From Gonium pectorale (Eukaryota > Chlorophyta > Chlorophyceae > Chlamydomonadales > Volvocaceae): a stretch of 64,000 nt of DNA. The translations under genes were made by a program, and so were the position numbers. This document shows, piece by piece, positions 12,601-24,200 of the stretch. The first letter of the stretch is position 1. Every line of letters begins with the position of its first letter. The DNA lies in assembly GCA_001584585.1 (NCBI GenBank), contig LSYV01000016.1, positions 648,143 to 712,142 of the forward strand, given 5' to 3'. The notes below the pieces were generated by a model. It saw only the letters and a list, made by a program, of their open reading frames with translations, was not told the origin of the DNA and searched no databases.

Positions 12601-15600
12601 TCGCCCAAACGCAAACCGTGCCGCAGGAAAGAGATGGTGTTGGAGTCAGGATGAGCAACGCGCATGAGTCAGCCTGGGATGGAGTGGAGTGAGGGTATCT
12701 GGAGGTTCAATACAACAAGATACAGCTACTGATTACAAGGGCACACTGCCTCCGCGCGCTCTTCGGTATGGCCAGACTGCCTTCCAGGAGTAGTGCGTAT
12801 CCGCCCCCCGCATGCTATTTGATGCGTGTGTCTTGATGGGGCAGGACCCAGCGCCCTTTCTCGCCTCTCCGCATGTAACCTTTTCACAGAAAGGAAAGCG
12901 GCAGTAACCTGTCGCCGTCCTCGCGGCGCCCGCTCCCACACCTGCAGCAACGGCATCTGAGCTTTCCGGCACGGCGTCGCACCCTACCTGAATGCCTCCA
13001 AACCTGCAGTGCACGGCGGCAACCCGGGACGCACGCACCCACACCGGCCCCTCGACTGCTTCCCAAACCGGCTGGCGGGCTGCTTTGCAGCTGTGCCGCT
13101 GTGTTTGCGTCAAGGCCCTCCCGAGCTTGCTTAACCGTATTGGCCCCCTCCCGGTAAATGCACGCCGTTCATGCCGCGGCGCAGGGCTACTTTGGCGAGA
13201 TGCGCGCCAAGTCGCTCTCCGGGAGCAGCGGGAGTAATGGGAGCGAGCGGCCCGTGCGTATGGCCGCATCCACGACATGCGCAAACCGTACGCCAGGCGT
13301 TACCAGGACTATGACAGACGCCATCCGTTCCGTGCAGGCAAGTCTCTGCCCCGGTCTTGGGTCTTGAGTTATTTGCCCTGGGGTGTTATGTTTCTGCGGG
13401 AGCACCTTGTAATGCTGTAATACGGTCAGATAGGGGTGTGGAGTATCGTGGGTAAGGGCCAAAAAAGCAGACCCTTCGGCTACCTGCCTGGAGGGGGCAC
13501 CCGAGAGGCGGGGACTGGCGATGCAGATGTGAAGGGCCACGGGAAGCTGACAGGTCAGTGGGGGCATTCCCATCGCGACGCGTGTTTGTCTGACGTCAGG
13601 AACTACGCCAAAGACGGCTCCAAGAAAGAAATCAGATGCAGTGAGCCAGCCAAGCATTTCAGTTCACACGACTCGATTTTGCATAGCAGAGCAGCCGCTA
13701 TCCAAACCTACCGTCCCTCCTTACTTGGTGGCGACCCCCCCTGCGAAACAGGCCGAGCTCCAGGAGTGGGACTTGGAGGTTCAGGGCGTTCTGGGGCGCG
13801 GCAGCAGCGGTGTGGTGTACCTTGGCACGTGGCGCGGGCTGTCTGTGGCCGTCAAGATGCTGGTAGTGCCGGACGCGGCTGCAGCGGAGGGCCGCGCGCA
13901 CCAGCGGGCTGCTCTGGAGGCGGCCATCTCCATGAGCATGGGACACCCGAATGTCGTAGGTGCGTGAAGGGCTGGGTCCATATATGCGGGTCGCATTACG
14001 TGGCATCACCTGCACTCCTTCCTTATCTTCTAGTACCATCTATACATTTGGGTATTGAGTATTGGATGAGCAGGCACAGCTCGACGCTGTCGGCGTGTGT
14101 CCGTACCGTGGTGGTAAGGCGTAGTACCGTGCTACCGTCATAATGTAGTGCTTCTCAAATCAACGGTACTGGGAGATGTCGTGCCATCCATGCTCCACGC
14201 CTTTTTGCTTGATTGTCTATCTCGCAATGCCCTCCCCAGCAACCTACACGTATCAACTCAAGCAGCTGGTGCACAAGCAGCAGTCGGAGGTTGACTCTCA
14301 AGCGCTGGAAAGCGGCGGCACCACGGGACAGTCCGCGGGACCAAGCCAGGTGGCGAGCGACGGGAAGGCGGTCGTCGAGATGGGCGGCGACGCGTACAAA
14401 CTGTACATTGTGCAGGAGCTGTGCAACGGCGGCACGCTGAGACAGGCGCTCGGTGCGTGGGTGCGGGTGCCTTTGCCAATTCCAATATGGGCGCTGCGTT
14501 TGGCGACACTCCGCCTATCTATGGGGCTACGTTGCTGCCAGGTGACATGTTGCCGTACCCTCCAACAGCCGACTGAAACTGCCAACACACCTGCTTGCAG
14601 CTCAAGGAGTGGCGGGATCCGTGCGCGCGGGTGGCCCCGCCCGCGCCCTCGCCCTGCGCCTGGCCCTGGACGTGGCGCAAGGCATGCGGCACGTGCACGG
14701 CAGCCGCATCGTGCACGGAGACCTCAAGCCGGGTGAGGTCGGGACGCGCCCAGCGCACAGGGGCGTGCCGCATGGCCGAGACAGGGTTGGAAGTAATCGG
14801 CGGTTGCAGTCGGCGCCGTATGTGGCACACGTCATGCGGGCCCCGACGAGGAGCGTTGTCGCCTCAGTGCTAGATCCAATCCGTGCCGACCGCTGCCCTA
14901 CATTGCCCGCAGATAACGTTCTCTTGGGGTACAAAGCCGATGAGGGCGGGCTGTTGGAGACTGGTCCGGGCTTGACGTCAGCGATGGCGGCCGGCAGCGG
15001 CGGTGGCGGCGACGACGCGGTGCCTTTGGTCGCCAAGGTGGCGGACTTCGGACTGAGCCTGCCGCTGGCCGAGGGCGCCACACACGCGTCGCACCGCTTC
15101 CAAGGCACACCCGCATACGCGGCGCCAGAGGTGCGGCAGAAAGCGCGTTCCGGACCTGGGCGTTGCTCCATGGTACCATGCCCCGCCCCGCCTCCACCAA
15201 CGCGTGCTTGGATCATCCTGGCCAAGTACGCAGTTTTCGTCTGTCCATAATGCGCTGCCCTGCGTACGGCCGCCTATGGTGCCCCACTCCCCGCATGCAG
15301 GTCTTGGCGGAAGGCCGTGTCTCCCCCCGTGCCGACGTGTGGTCGTTCGGGCTGATGCTCATTGAGCTCTTCTACGGATGCACCCTCGAGGACATGCGCG
15401 CCCTTGCGCCGGCCGCAACTGCAACGGCCGGGCTCTCAGTTCATCAGTTGTTGCTGCAGGTACGCAGGGAACCCCCTCGGCTTCCCGAGACGTCCGGACC
15501 TCTTTGCATACCGGGCAGTTGGAGCAGCTGCAGCTCAAGGCGGGGCAGTAAAGCCCTCGGACGGGCTCTGGCATAGGCTAGGCGTACTGAATGCAGTACG

Positions 15601-15880
15601 TATAGTAACTGCGGACTGTGGCCTACCCTTACCCACCCGCTGTCCCAAATGTGCATGCTTCAATTCTGCCCCGCCTTGCCTGGCGCAGGACATGCTTGCC
15701 ACCAGCCAGCACTACGGCAGGCTCGCCTTGGACTGTCTTTTGGTTGATGTTCGTGCCCGCCCCGACTTTGCGACCATCACCGCCCGGCTACTCGAGGCGC
15801 GTGACTCCTCATGCGACAACGACTCGGAGACTCTGATTCCCGACGGACTCAAGGATGACAGGCCTGTCTGGCTCGCCTAA
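3695..15880 (+). CDS. receptor-like TKL protein kinase, copy A
   Basis: Putative cell-surface Ser/Thr kinase of about 1,650 residues. Exons with agreeing phases: ..-4166, 4332-4858, 5125-5259, 5559-5677, 6503-6674, 7032-7100, 7346-7483, 7933-8033, 8368-8521, 8752-8957, 9239-~9605, 10328-10542, 10755-10923, 11271-11995, 12388-12567, 13185-13337, 13752-13959, 14240-14452, 14601-14732, 14913-15130, 15301-15459, 15689-15880. A hydrophobic LWSPVLLLWTCSILSLAA near the start suggests a signal peptide, but that exon has no usable ATG, so the first exon is missing from this model. Order: ectodomain with NVTL/DLTLVNLP-type repeats; (S)PPP-rich spacer at 9376-9570; second proline-rich spacer at 10370-10500; membrane helix at about 11640-11700; kinase at 13752-15880. 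The kinase has the glycine loop GRGSSGVV, lysine in VAVKM, HGDLKP, DFG in VADFGLSLP and APE in AAPEV. The donors at 5678 and 13338 are GC. Ligand and substrate are unknown. Confidence 0.87.
7184..7230 (+). repeat. 17-bp intronic tandem repeat
   Basis: TTCCTGCTCATGTTCCC is present twice exactly and a third time for its first 13 bases. It lies in the intron between the 7032-7100 and 7346-7483 exons of kinase copy A. Confidence 0.85.
8082..8108. other. intronic hairpin
   Basis: A perfect 11-base inverted repeat (TGCCATCGCCT and AGGCGATGGCA) around a five-base TAGCT loop, in the intron after the exon ending at 8033 of kinase copy A. Confidence 0.6.
9417..9542 (+). repeat. 63-bp coding tandem repeat
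   Basis: Two nearly identical 63-base units (9417-9479 and 9480-9542) encode 21-residue Pro/Leu/Ser/Thr blocks of the PPLLPSPPPLLPTPPPSLPS type inside the extracellular spacer of kinase copy A. Further partial units flank them. Such hydroxyproline-type spacers change length quickly. Confidence 0.85.
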
Positions 15881-16068
15881 TCCGTCCCGCAACGTTTGGA
15901 TCCTGTTCGGGCCCAAGGTGCTCCAGCGCCGGTGAATGAGTACGCGCGCTATCTCTGTCTGTGGCGTGGCACGCCGGGATGACTCGAGGGAGGCTGGCAG
16001 GATGTGTTCTAAACGTATTGGCTGTTGATGCCAGGCCTCCCTCGATATTCCCAAAGGCCGTGTCATAA

Positions 16069-16073
16069 TGTAA
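16069..16073 (+). other. TGTAA polyadenylation-type signal
   Basis: TGTAA lies 189 bases after the stop codon of kinase copy A. TGTAA is the standard poly(A) signal of volvocine algae, so this probably marks the 3' end of that transcript. Confidence 0.55.
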
Positions 16074-17230
16074 GAGTATTCATCCTGTGTGACGCTTGTG
16101 TTTCTCATGTTTCTGGTAGGGCGCTCTTTGCTGGTTGTCCGTCGACCCGTTGCAGTTGCAGACATTAGCCTAAAGAAATCGGCGTTGCGATGGATGTGCG
16201 TACATGATGATTTACATGTGCTCGTGCTCACGGAGTGCCATACGTCTGTCTATGTACGACGATGTGCGTGAGCGAGCTGTACGTCATTGCTTACCGTTCT
16301 CGCACCATACGTATCTCAAAGCCGCCATGTCTCAGCCTACTGAGCACAGTCCGGCGGCGATGCCGGTTGGTATTAGCAAGCTGCATAAGAGAGGCGCAGA
16401 TCAATCATGTTATTATCATGCATGTTATCACGCTAGCATCCCATATCATCGCTCTCCCTCCACTGTGGTGCTTGCTGCCATACGCGCCGGGCCCCTATGC
16501 CAACCAATGCTGCCGCAAATGGAGGTTCGAAAAGGACTGTTTTGGATCCAGGCCTTTGCCCAGTCTCCCGAGGCGCTTAGGGTTGGTAGCAACACTGTTG
16601 CACAAGGGCACATAGCTTCACTCGGGCTTTGGAGTCGATTGACAAAGTCTACAACGCATGGCGAGCTTAGCAGCTTGGCCTTGGTCGCCTTGGACGCGTC
16701 CTGCCACACACGTCACCTATTACGTGCACTAGTGAACGACAATTAGATAGCAGAGCAATGCCAGTACGGCCAGATACAGGTGCGCATGTGTACCGGGACC
16801 TGTACCCCATTCTGAGGCAGAAGTCCTTGTCGTGGCCACGTCCGGAACTCAGCGCTCCACCTAGCCCCACAGATGCCACTGTCGTCCAGGAATGGACCCG
16901 TGGGTCAGTAGGCGCTTACGCACGTCCCTGGGGTGCCCGAGAGCTCTGGGAAGGTGCGCAGTTGCCGTTGGCCGCTTGTTGGCAGTGCAGCCGCGACGTG
17001 GGTCCGGGCGTGTCCGGGCCATCCTCTGCTGGCGTGAAGGTTATGTGCGTGTAGCTCCGTGTTGTTGCATCCCCCGGGCAGCGCAGTATGCGGAAGGCAT
17101 TGCACAGTGAAGACTGAGCGTCCTTCAATCCCAGAGCCATTGGCAAAGGAGTGGAGTGAGGCCAGAGGCTGCTGCATTCCCGTCCGAATGAGTCCCGGAC
17201 AGAGCCCGTTGGTCCCGTCATGAATCAGAT

Positions 17231-17300
17231 TTGTGTAGAAGCCGAAACAGGGAGGCTACCTCTACGGTCATACACACCCGAAGGTGTGACTGTAGATTGC
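17231..17300 (-). repeat. dispersed repeat, diverged copy 2
   Basis: The minus strand carries a degenerate version of the family: CTCTACGGTCATACACACCCG appears on the plus strand, the complement of the CGGGTGTGTATGACCGTAGAG core. It is more diverged than the copies near 32 kb. Confidence 0.6.
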
Positions 17301-17815
17301 AACTTGTTTCAAAGCCGTTGACTGTAGTCCCTTGCCCCCCGATCGCTATCATTCTCTTGGAGCAGCAACAGTCATGAAGCCATGAGTTACACACGACCAA
17401 AAACTTAGATGCCTTGATCGACAGCCGTACATTTAGGAGCAGGAGATCAGCCTTTGAGGGGCATCATGTGCACTGCGGGTGGCCAAGCACCCTGGGAAGG
17501 GCTGAACGGCGAGTCCCTTTTCCAGATGGGCTCAATCCCACCAAACAAGATCTCCAATTCTCCATCGGAATGTGCCTACTGTCTTCCGGCGGGCGCTCCG
17601 GCCTGCGCACCTTCACGCATACATACACGTAGGGCCTCCATCCCGGGGAAGAACCCCGCAATGCTCGTACTACCGCTGCCGGGGCTTCAGCACAGCAGCA
17701 GCAACCCGTAGGGCAACATGCGAACCCTTAATTACTGCCAGCAGCGACGTTGATCCACACGGCTGAAGCTTAGGGCACCCAGACATCATGCCCCTGTCTC
17801 AGTAACACCAGCTTA

Positions 17816-17845
17816 GGTACAGCTTCCATAGCTGGAAGCTGTACC
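17816..17845. other. perfect 13-bp hairpin between convergent genes
   Basis: GGTACAGCTTCCA and its exact complement TGGAAGCTGTACC flank a four-base TAGC loop. The same GCTGTACCC word recurs twice more within the next 35 bases. Confidence 0.7.
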
Positions 17846-18281
17846 CAACCTGCTGTACCCCAGCTGTACCCAAACCCAATGATGTGGAGTTTGGCATCAG
17901 CCCCCGTGTCCCACCCTGCAAATGCGCAAGCTGGACTCAACCCGGCATCCGTGGCCGCGTTCCTGGTCTGGTTCCCGACCAACGCCGCATCTAGCCGAAA
18001 CAGCCACCCGAAGCTGCAACGCAGGGGCGCCGACCAACGACTCGCAAGGTGGGATTGCGTGCAGTAGGGGCCAGTGCGAAGCGAAATTGCCGAATGCGAC
18101 ACATGATAGCTAGCGGTGGGCGAGCGCTACGAGATTCCGAACGAGCGCCCCTTCGATCCGGCCTCGCGTCAACCGTTAGTACCGCTCCTGCCTTCTCTTT
18201 GCCGCACAATCTACGCTCCTTGTTGCAATACATCATTTTGATATAGGTTACCTTCGAGCGAGCTATAACCGTTCGCCAGGT

Positions 18282-21200
18282 TCAATCCTGCGTGACTGGA
18301 GCCGTATTGCCGTGCTTGGCGCAGCTGCATAGCTCCTCAAGCTTCCGGACGATGACATCGAAGCCAGGGCGATCATGGGCCTCAACCGACAGGCAGGCGG
18401 CCACGAGCTCTGCGTAGGTGCGATGGGGTGACTCCAGCATGTCCTGCAAACAGCCATGGGCGCGCACGCCTTCGCTTGGTGTATGGCAACACAAGGGTAG
18501 CTGCTGCTATTACTTTCCTAACTGGCCGAACTGGCTTTGCAGAGTGCCAGGTGCTGCTCACTGACCACGCATGCCGGCATCTGCAACGAAGCGCACTCTC
18601 TTGCTGCATAAGTAGCGAGCCAACCGTACCTCGATGAGCTCAAGGCATAGGCGCGCGACGCTGCTGTCCCCGCCTTCGGGGCCCAGCAGTGAGGCGTACA
18701 CAGCGGCGATGTCCTCGAGCGCACACCCGTAGAAGAGCTCGATCAGCATGATCCCGAACGACCACACGTCGGCACGTGGGGACTGCCGGCCCCCCATGAA
18801 AACCTGCACGGCGCACAGCACACGGCACACATCAGGCTTGTGATCGTGCATCGTGGCAAATCATAGTGGCCCCGAGAATTGCCCCCCGAATAGCCGTTAC
18901 ACTCACCTCCGGTGCGCTTCTCGCTGGCGTCCCCTGCCACAGCTTGGACGCGTGCGTGGCGCCCTCGGGGAGCGGCAGGCTCAGACCAAAGTCCGCCACC
19001 TTGGCGGTCAGCTGGGGCAGGCCAGATTCGGGCGGCGTCTGTGGCTTCGCGTCCTCCACTCCGTCCACCGAGCCAGATCCCGGCGCCCCACGAGGCCCAC
19101 CCGTGGCTGGGTGGCACACCAGAAGGACGTTCTCTGCACACGATAGAGCAGGAAGATAGAGGTTGAAGTAATGTAGCCCTAAGGGCTTAAGTGTACCAGT
19201 GCCCTCAATCCCTGCACGTTCCTAGGAAGATTTGAATCTGGGCTTACAATGCAGTTTTATCGCTTCCTTACTAATGAAAAGTCGTGCAGATTCGGGCCGC
19301 GATCGAATTGTTTTTCGACTTTCGTTGGGCCGGGGGTCGCTCCAGGGATGGAGGGCCGCGTGCCCGAGGCGTGTTTGCCAGCTTTCCGGGCCCTAATAAG
19401 GGACAAAAGTGCACCCCTTGCAGGACCTGTAATGCCCAATTCGCCAACACCCAACCATCATCTAGAAGTAGACTCCCAGCCTAGCTGAAACGCGCACCGT
19501 GCACGCAAGCGTCAATGGACGTGTGAGCGGCCCATGGGTCATATTGGGGGAACTCCACACTCCGCTGTAGCTCGTAGGGGTCCGGACTTACCCGGCTTGA
19601 GATCTCCGTGCACAATGCGGCTGCCATGGATATGTTGCATGCCCTGCGCCACGCCCAGGGCCAGGCGGAGCGCCAGCAGACCGCGTGGGCCGCCACTGCA
19701 CACGCTCCCTGCCATGCCTTGCCCTGGGGGCAAGAAGTTTGGGTGGCGGAGGTTACAGGGAGTCCGTCCGAGTAAGCAAGCTACGCAAACAGCGTGTAGA
19801 CATACGCGACTGCACAACCCAAACGACAACACATATGGCCGGCAAAGAAATGACACTGTCGTGCCCGGATGCCAACTGCACTTTTGCAATGTACAAATTG
19901 GAATTTCTCACTGCCTGCTTTCTACTTTAACGAACGGAATTGCGCAAGCGAGTCAAGTAATTCGAGGGAGCAAACGCGGCTTACTGATGGCGCTGTGAAG
20001 GGTGCCGCCGTTGCACAGCTCCTGCACGATGTACAGCTTGTAGGCATCCCTGATCTCAACAGACACCTTCTTGTCTTCTTTTGCGGGGCCGACCTTCATG
20101 CCCGTAGCGCTGTTTCCTGGGGATCTGGAACCAACCCCGATACCAAGGTCCATGTATATTGACGGCTGTTGGACGAGAGTCTTGAGCTCGTATGTGTACG
20201 TCGCTGCGCGTGGGGATGAGGTACGAATTTCGGCCATTCATGAAGAAGGCCGCATATCTGCGTGACACGACTTGCCTATGACCGACGATGAGCACGGTCG
20301 TAGGGCTGAGGGAACATGAATCAGGCGTTTGGTGGCCTCAGGCCGTACATGCAGGGAATCGCAAGGACTAAGTCGGGGACTTACCCACTATGTTGGGGTG
20401 AGACATAGCCATGGAGATGGCCGCCTCCAGCACAACCCGCTGCCGGGCGCCGGTCTCCGCTGCATGTGCCTCCGACACGATGATTGTCTTGACGGCTACG
20501 TCAAGACCGCGCCACATCCCACGGTAAACCACACCATAAGCACCGCTGCCAAGGGCGGCCATCACCTTCAGCTCGGCACCCCCTAGTTCGGCCTGAGGCG
20601 TGGTATTGGAACGCCAGCAGTACGGGGTGGCCAAATTTATGCGGCAAAACTCGACCATACACCTCGACCATACAACACTGTTGGCAGCTCAACGGCAGTG
20701 CCGCCGAAGTGGAGTGGAGAATCACGGCCGCAAAAGCATGGGGAAAAGGGTGTGGAACCTAAACGGTAAGCATCCCTTTTACACTCTGCTTGCGCGTGGC
20801 CCCAGCAATCCTCCTCGCCCGTGTCAGCTCCGATTGGTGCACATATTCATTTACCGTCACCTGCCTTCGCATGAAGCGTTCGCTTGGTTTACCGTAGTGT
20901 TGTCATGCTTCCGTACTCGTCAGTGCGTTGCATTGGCGTGTATCATTATCGGCGTTTTATTTGTTCGTGGTTCCTACCGGTCGCGTGTTTTAGGCCGAGG
21001 CAGCACCCGTTGCCCCTGTCTCGTCCTGCTTTTGGGCAGTAGGCCCATGAGCAGCTAGCAGACCGGGACGAGTACAACACCCCAGGCTGATTGAGGCCGG
21101 GCAGCCCTCTCACTTGCAAAACGCGTATGGCCCGTGACAGGTCCCGATGTGTGCCGGGCCGTTGGGTCAAGGGCACCGAGCGCGTGCTAGCCTCCGAGGA

Positions 21201-24200
21201 CCTCTGCACCGAGTCTGCCTCCTCCGCCTTGCGCATCAGCTTGCCCCGTAGCGCATCGAAGTACACCTGTGCATGAGGATTCCGTGGGTGCATGCCGCCG
21301 GTTTCGGAAGAGGCTTAGGAGCCTGGAAAGGAGGCTGGGACAGTGGAAGGCTTTGCTGGAGTCGGGCTCAGGTGCTTGGCAACAGGGAGAAGGACCTATG
21401 CTTATGGATACTACTCCTGAGAGGAAGAGCCTCCTCCAGAGACACATGATATGACATATGCTCCTGGACACCCCATGAGCCGCAGCAATGTGCCGACGCG
21501 CGTCAGCGCGCGTGCACCGCATGCCGCATGAGCTGTTTGTCGCTGTAACAAATCAGTTCAGGTATCATCGATGCCCCGCCGTGTGAAAGATGCGGGGACG
21601 CTGCAAAGGCAATCTTACCATGAAGCTGCACACAACTATCCGAAGGAGCGGATGTGATGTCGAGCGGCAATACGTGGCGCATCATGGCGCATGGATGGGC
21701 CGATGCGGCACAATTTGCAACAACTCGCTTGCGCTGGAGCAAGCTGCTCCGTGTCGATGCAAGGAGGTCACCGCATCACACAGTTGCCCACTCACACTAA
21801 CATCCTGGAGGAAGGTCTGGTCGTCAACGGGCGCTGCGGGTGCGCCTCCACCACTGGATGCGACCGCAACGGGCTGCGCCCCACCGGCGGCTCCGTGAAC
21901 AGCTCCTGTGGATTGGCCGCGGTTCGACGTGCGCCGCATGAGCGCCTGGCACACGGCGCGCTGATTGGCCTGCGGAACGAGGTCACGGGTCTGGGGGTGA
22001 GGCGGCGGCTAGGTGGCGATCAGGCGCAGAGAAGAGGTGCGCTACCGAACGAACCGTGGAACGTGCAGGACAACGGCACGCGTAGCTGGGCCCTTTCCTT
22101 CAATCACGTCTAAGTCCCTCCTTCGGGGGGATAGGCGTGCGCCAAGGCGCCTTGACGAGGGGACAACCGAGGGCTCCCATGCGCGGACCCGTACCCGGCC
22201 CATGCCAGTAAGCAGCTCCGATGGAACACAATGTTCCCCCGCAGTAGGCGGTCGCCTGTCATCCCGGAGCCCCCAGGCGCCTGCGCCTGCTACGCATCCC
22301 AGCCCAGCCCAGCCACGCCCAGCCCAGCCCCACCTGCGCAACAGCGTTACTCCGTCCTGTCGTTGCGGCACTGCTTGGGATGCCGGAGGTGGGCGTGGGG
22401 GGCGTGCTGGCTTCCCAGCGGCCCCCGCTCCCGGCCGCAGACGTACTCTTCAGGTACATATCCGAGAGCTTGTCAACCCTGCGCGGCAGGGGGCCAGAGT
22501 ATTCCCCAGAGGCCCCGCCAACGCCCATGGCCAAGCGCAGCTCGGCCCGCCTGCCCGCCGGCTCTGGGCTGCAGATGCCCGAGGGCTCCTTCAGCGTGCA
22601 GCCAGTAGGCGTACTGCTGCCACCGCGGGACTCGGCGCCGGCACCTTCCTTGGCGGCGCAGCCAGCCTCGATACCGCCGGTAGTGTAGGTCTGGCGGCGC
22701 CGCCGCCGAAGGACCGACAGGACCACCACTCCGGCGGCGGCGAGTAGCAGCGTCGAGCCGACGGTCACAGGAAGGGCGATTGACAGCGGCGCAGCCCAGA
22801 CCGGCCGACCAGGCGCGCTGGTGCCCGACGGAGGCGCAGCGGGCGGCTTGGCATCCCGCATAAGCGCTTTGCCCTCCTGTGTTTCCGAGTCCGCACCCGG
22901 CTGCCATGGAGACGGTGATGGTCGCGACGTCTTAACCAGGACATAATCACGGAGCGGCGCTTTGTTGGGACTTGGTAACGGAGGCGGGGCCGGCGTGAAG
23001 TCCAAAAACACTGCCGTGTCTACATCTGGCAGGGCAGGGCGAGGCAAACCCACCCGGACAGATGGAGGAGGACAGCGGCGCGGTTCAGTTGTATTGCAGC
23101 ATTGGCATCTGCCTGGGGCAGCAAAGACGAACTGCCATGCGGCTGGCGTTGAGCGTTAGGTGAAATGCCACAGCCGGCCGCGCAAAAAGCGCTGGCGAGA
23201 GCTGCGCACAAGGTATGCGGATGTCACCGGGGCCTTGCAGCATGGAAGCGAATCGAACCAGCTGCACTGCACGCTCCCATCCTGCAGCTGTTGGGAGGAG
23301 GGACCCGGAGCCGCGCAGGCTGGCCCACGGGCCGGGTGGTATGGAGATGTGCGCTGGCGGAGGGCACGCACCTCTGCCCCGCACGCGGCGAAGCGACACG
23401 GCAACGGTACACGGCGCGCACCCTGGGGCCCGCCTAGCCGGTTCTGGGGGCGCAACATGGACGCGACGCACCCGCAAGCTCCTTGTACGGCAACACCAAG
23501 CCGTTGAACGGCATGAGCTGCGCGCCAGGCGGAGCGTCCACAGGAAGCTGGTGGGTGATGGTGACGTCCGCCCCCGTCCAGCCGTAGTGTCGAGCCACAG
23601 ACAGCACCAGTGTGCCCGAGGAGGGGTCGTACGACCGGACCTGTGGGAAGGAACAAGCGCAGCAGCGTGGGACGGCGTTACCGAAGTTCGCCTGGGGACA
23701 GCGGTCACCGGTTCCCCGCAGCCGCGCCATGCACGCACATGGCTCGACACAGGCACCGTACCACATCGCAGTGGCAGGGCTGGCCACCGCACGTGCAGTG
23801 CAGTCGTACAGGCGCATCTGCACCTTACTAGCGCGCGCACCTTTGAAGCTGAGGCGAACAAGAGCAGGTTCTCCAGGGTCGTACTCGAGTACGGCGGCGG
23901 AGGCGGGGGCTGAGGGGGAGCCGGCGGCGGTGAAGGCAGTGCAGGCGGATCCGGGTGGGAGGGCCGAGCCGGTGGTCCCGGGGACGTGGGCGGCCTCGGT
24001 GGGAACGGGGGCCAGAGCGGGGGCGCGGACGGAGCTGCAAGGCAGAGAGCAAGGGGATGGTGCCGAAGCGAGTCCAAGGTTGTGAAAGAAGTGGCGCATG
24101 CATGCAGAGAGGAGTAAGTAGGAGCTCAGATGCGAGGCGGGGTGGCGAGATGTCTTGCGATACCACGTACAGCAGCCGCTTATGACTTTATACAAGAGAG

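Larger units (their letters stand above)
15881..18281. other. convergent intergenic region of the kinase pair
   Basis: This stretch holds the 3' flanks of the two convergent kinase genes. No coding exon was recognised. It carries a diverged copy of the dispersed repeat (17231-17300) and a strong hairpin (17816-17845). Open frames here have no domain and no partner exons. Confidence 0.6.
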
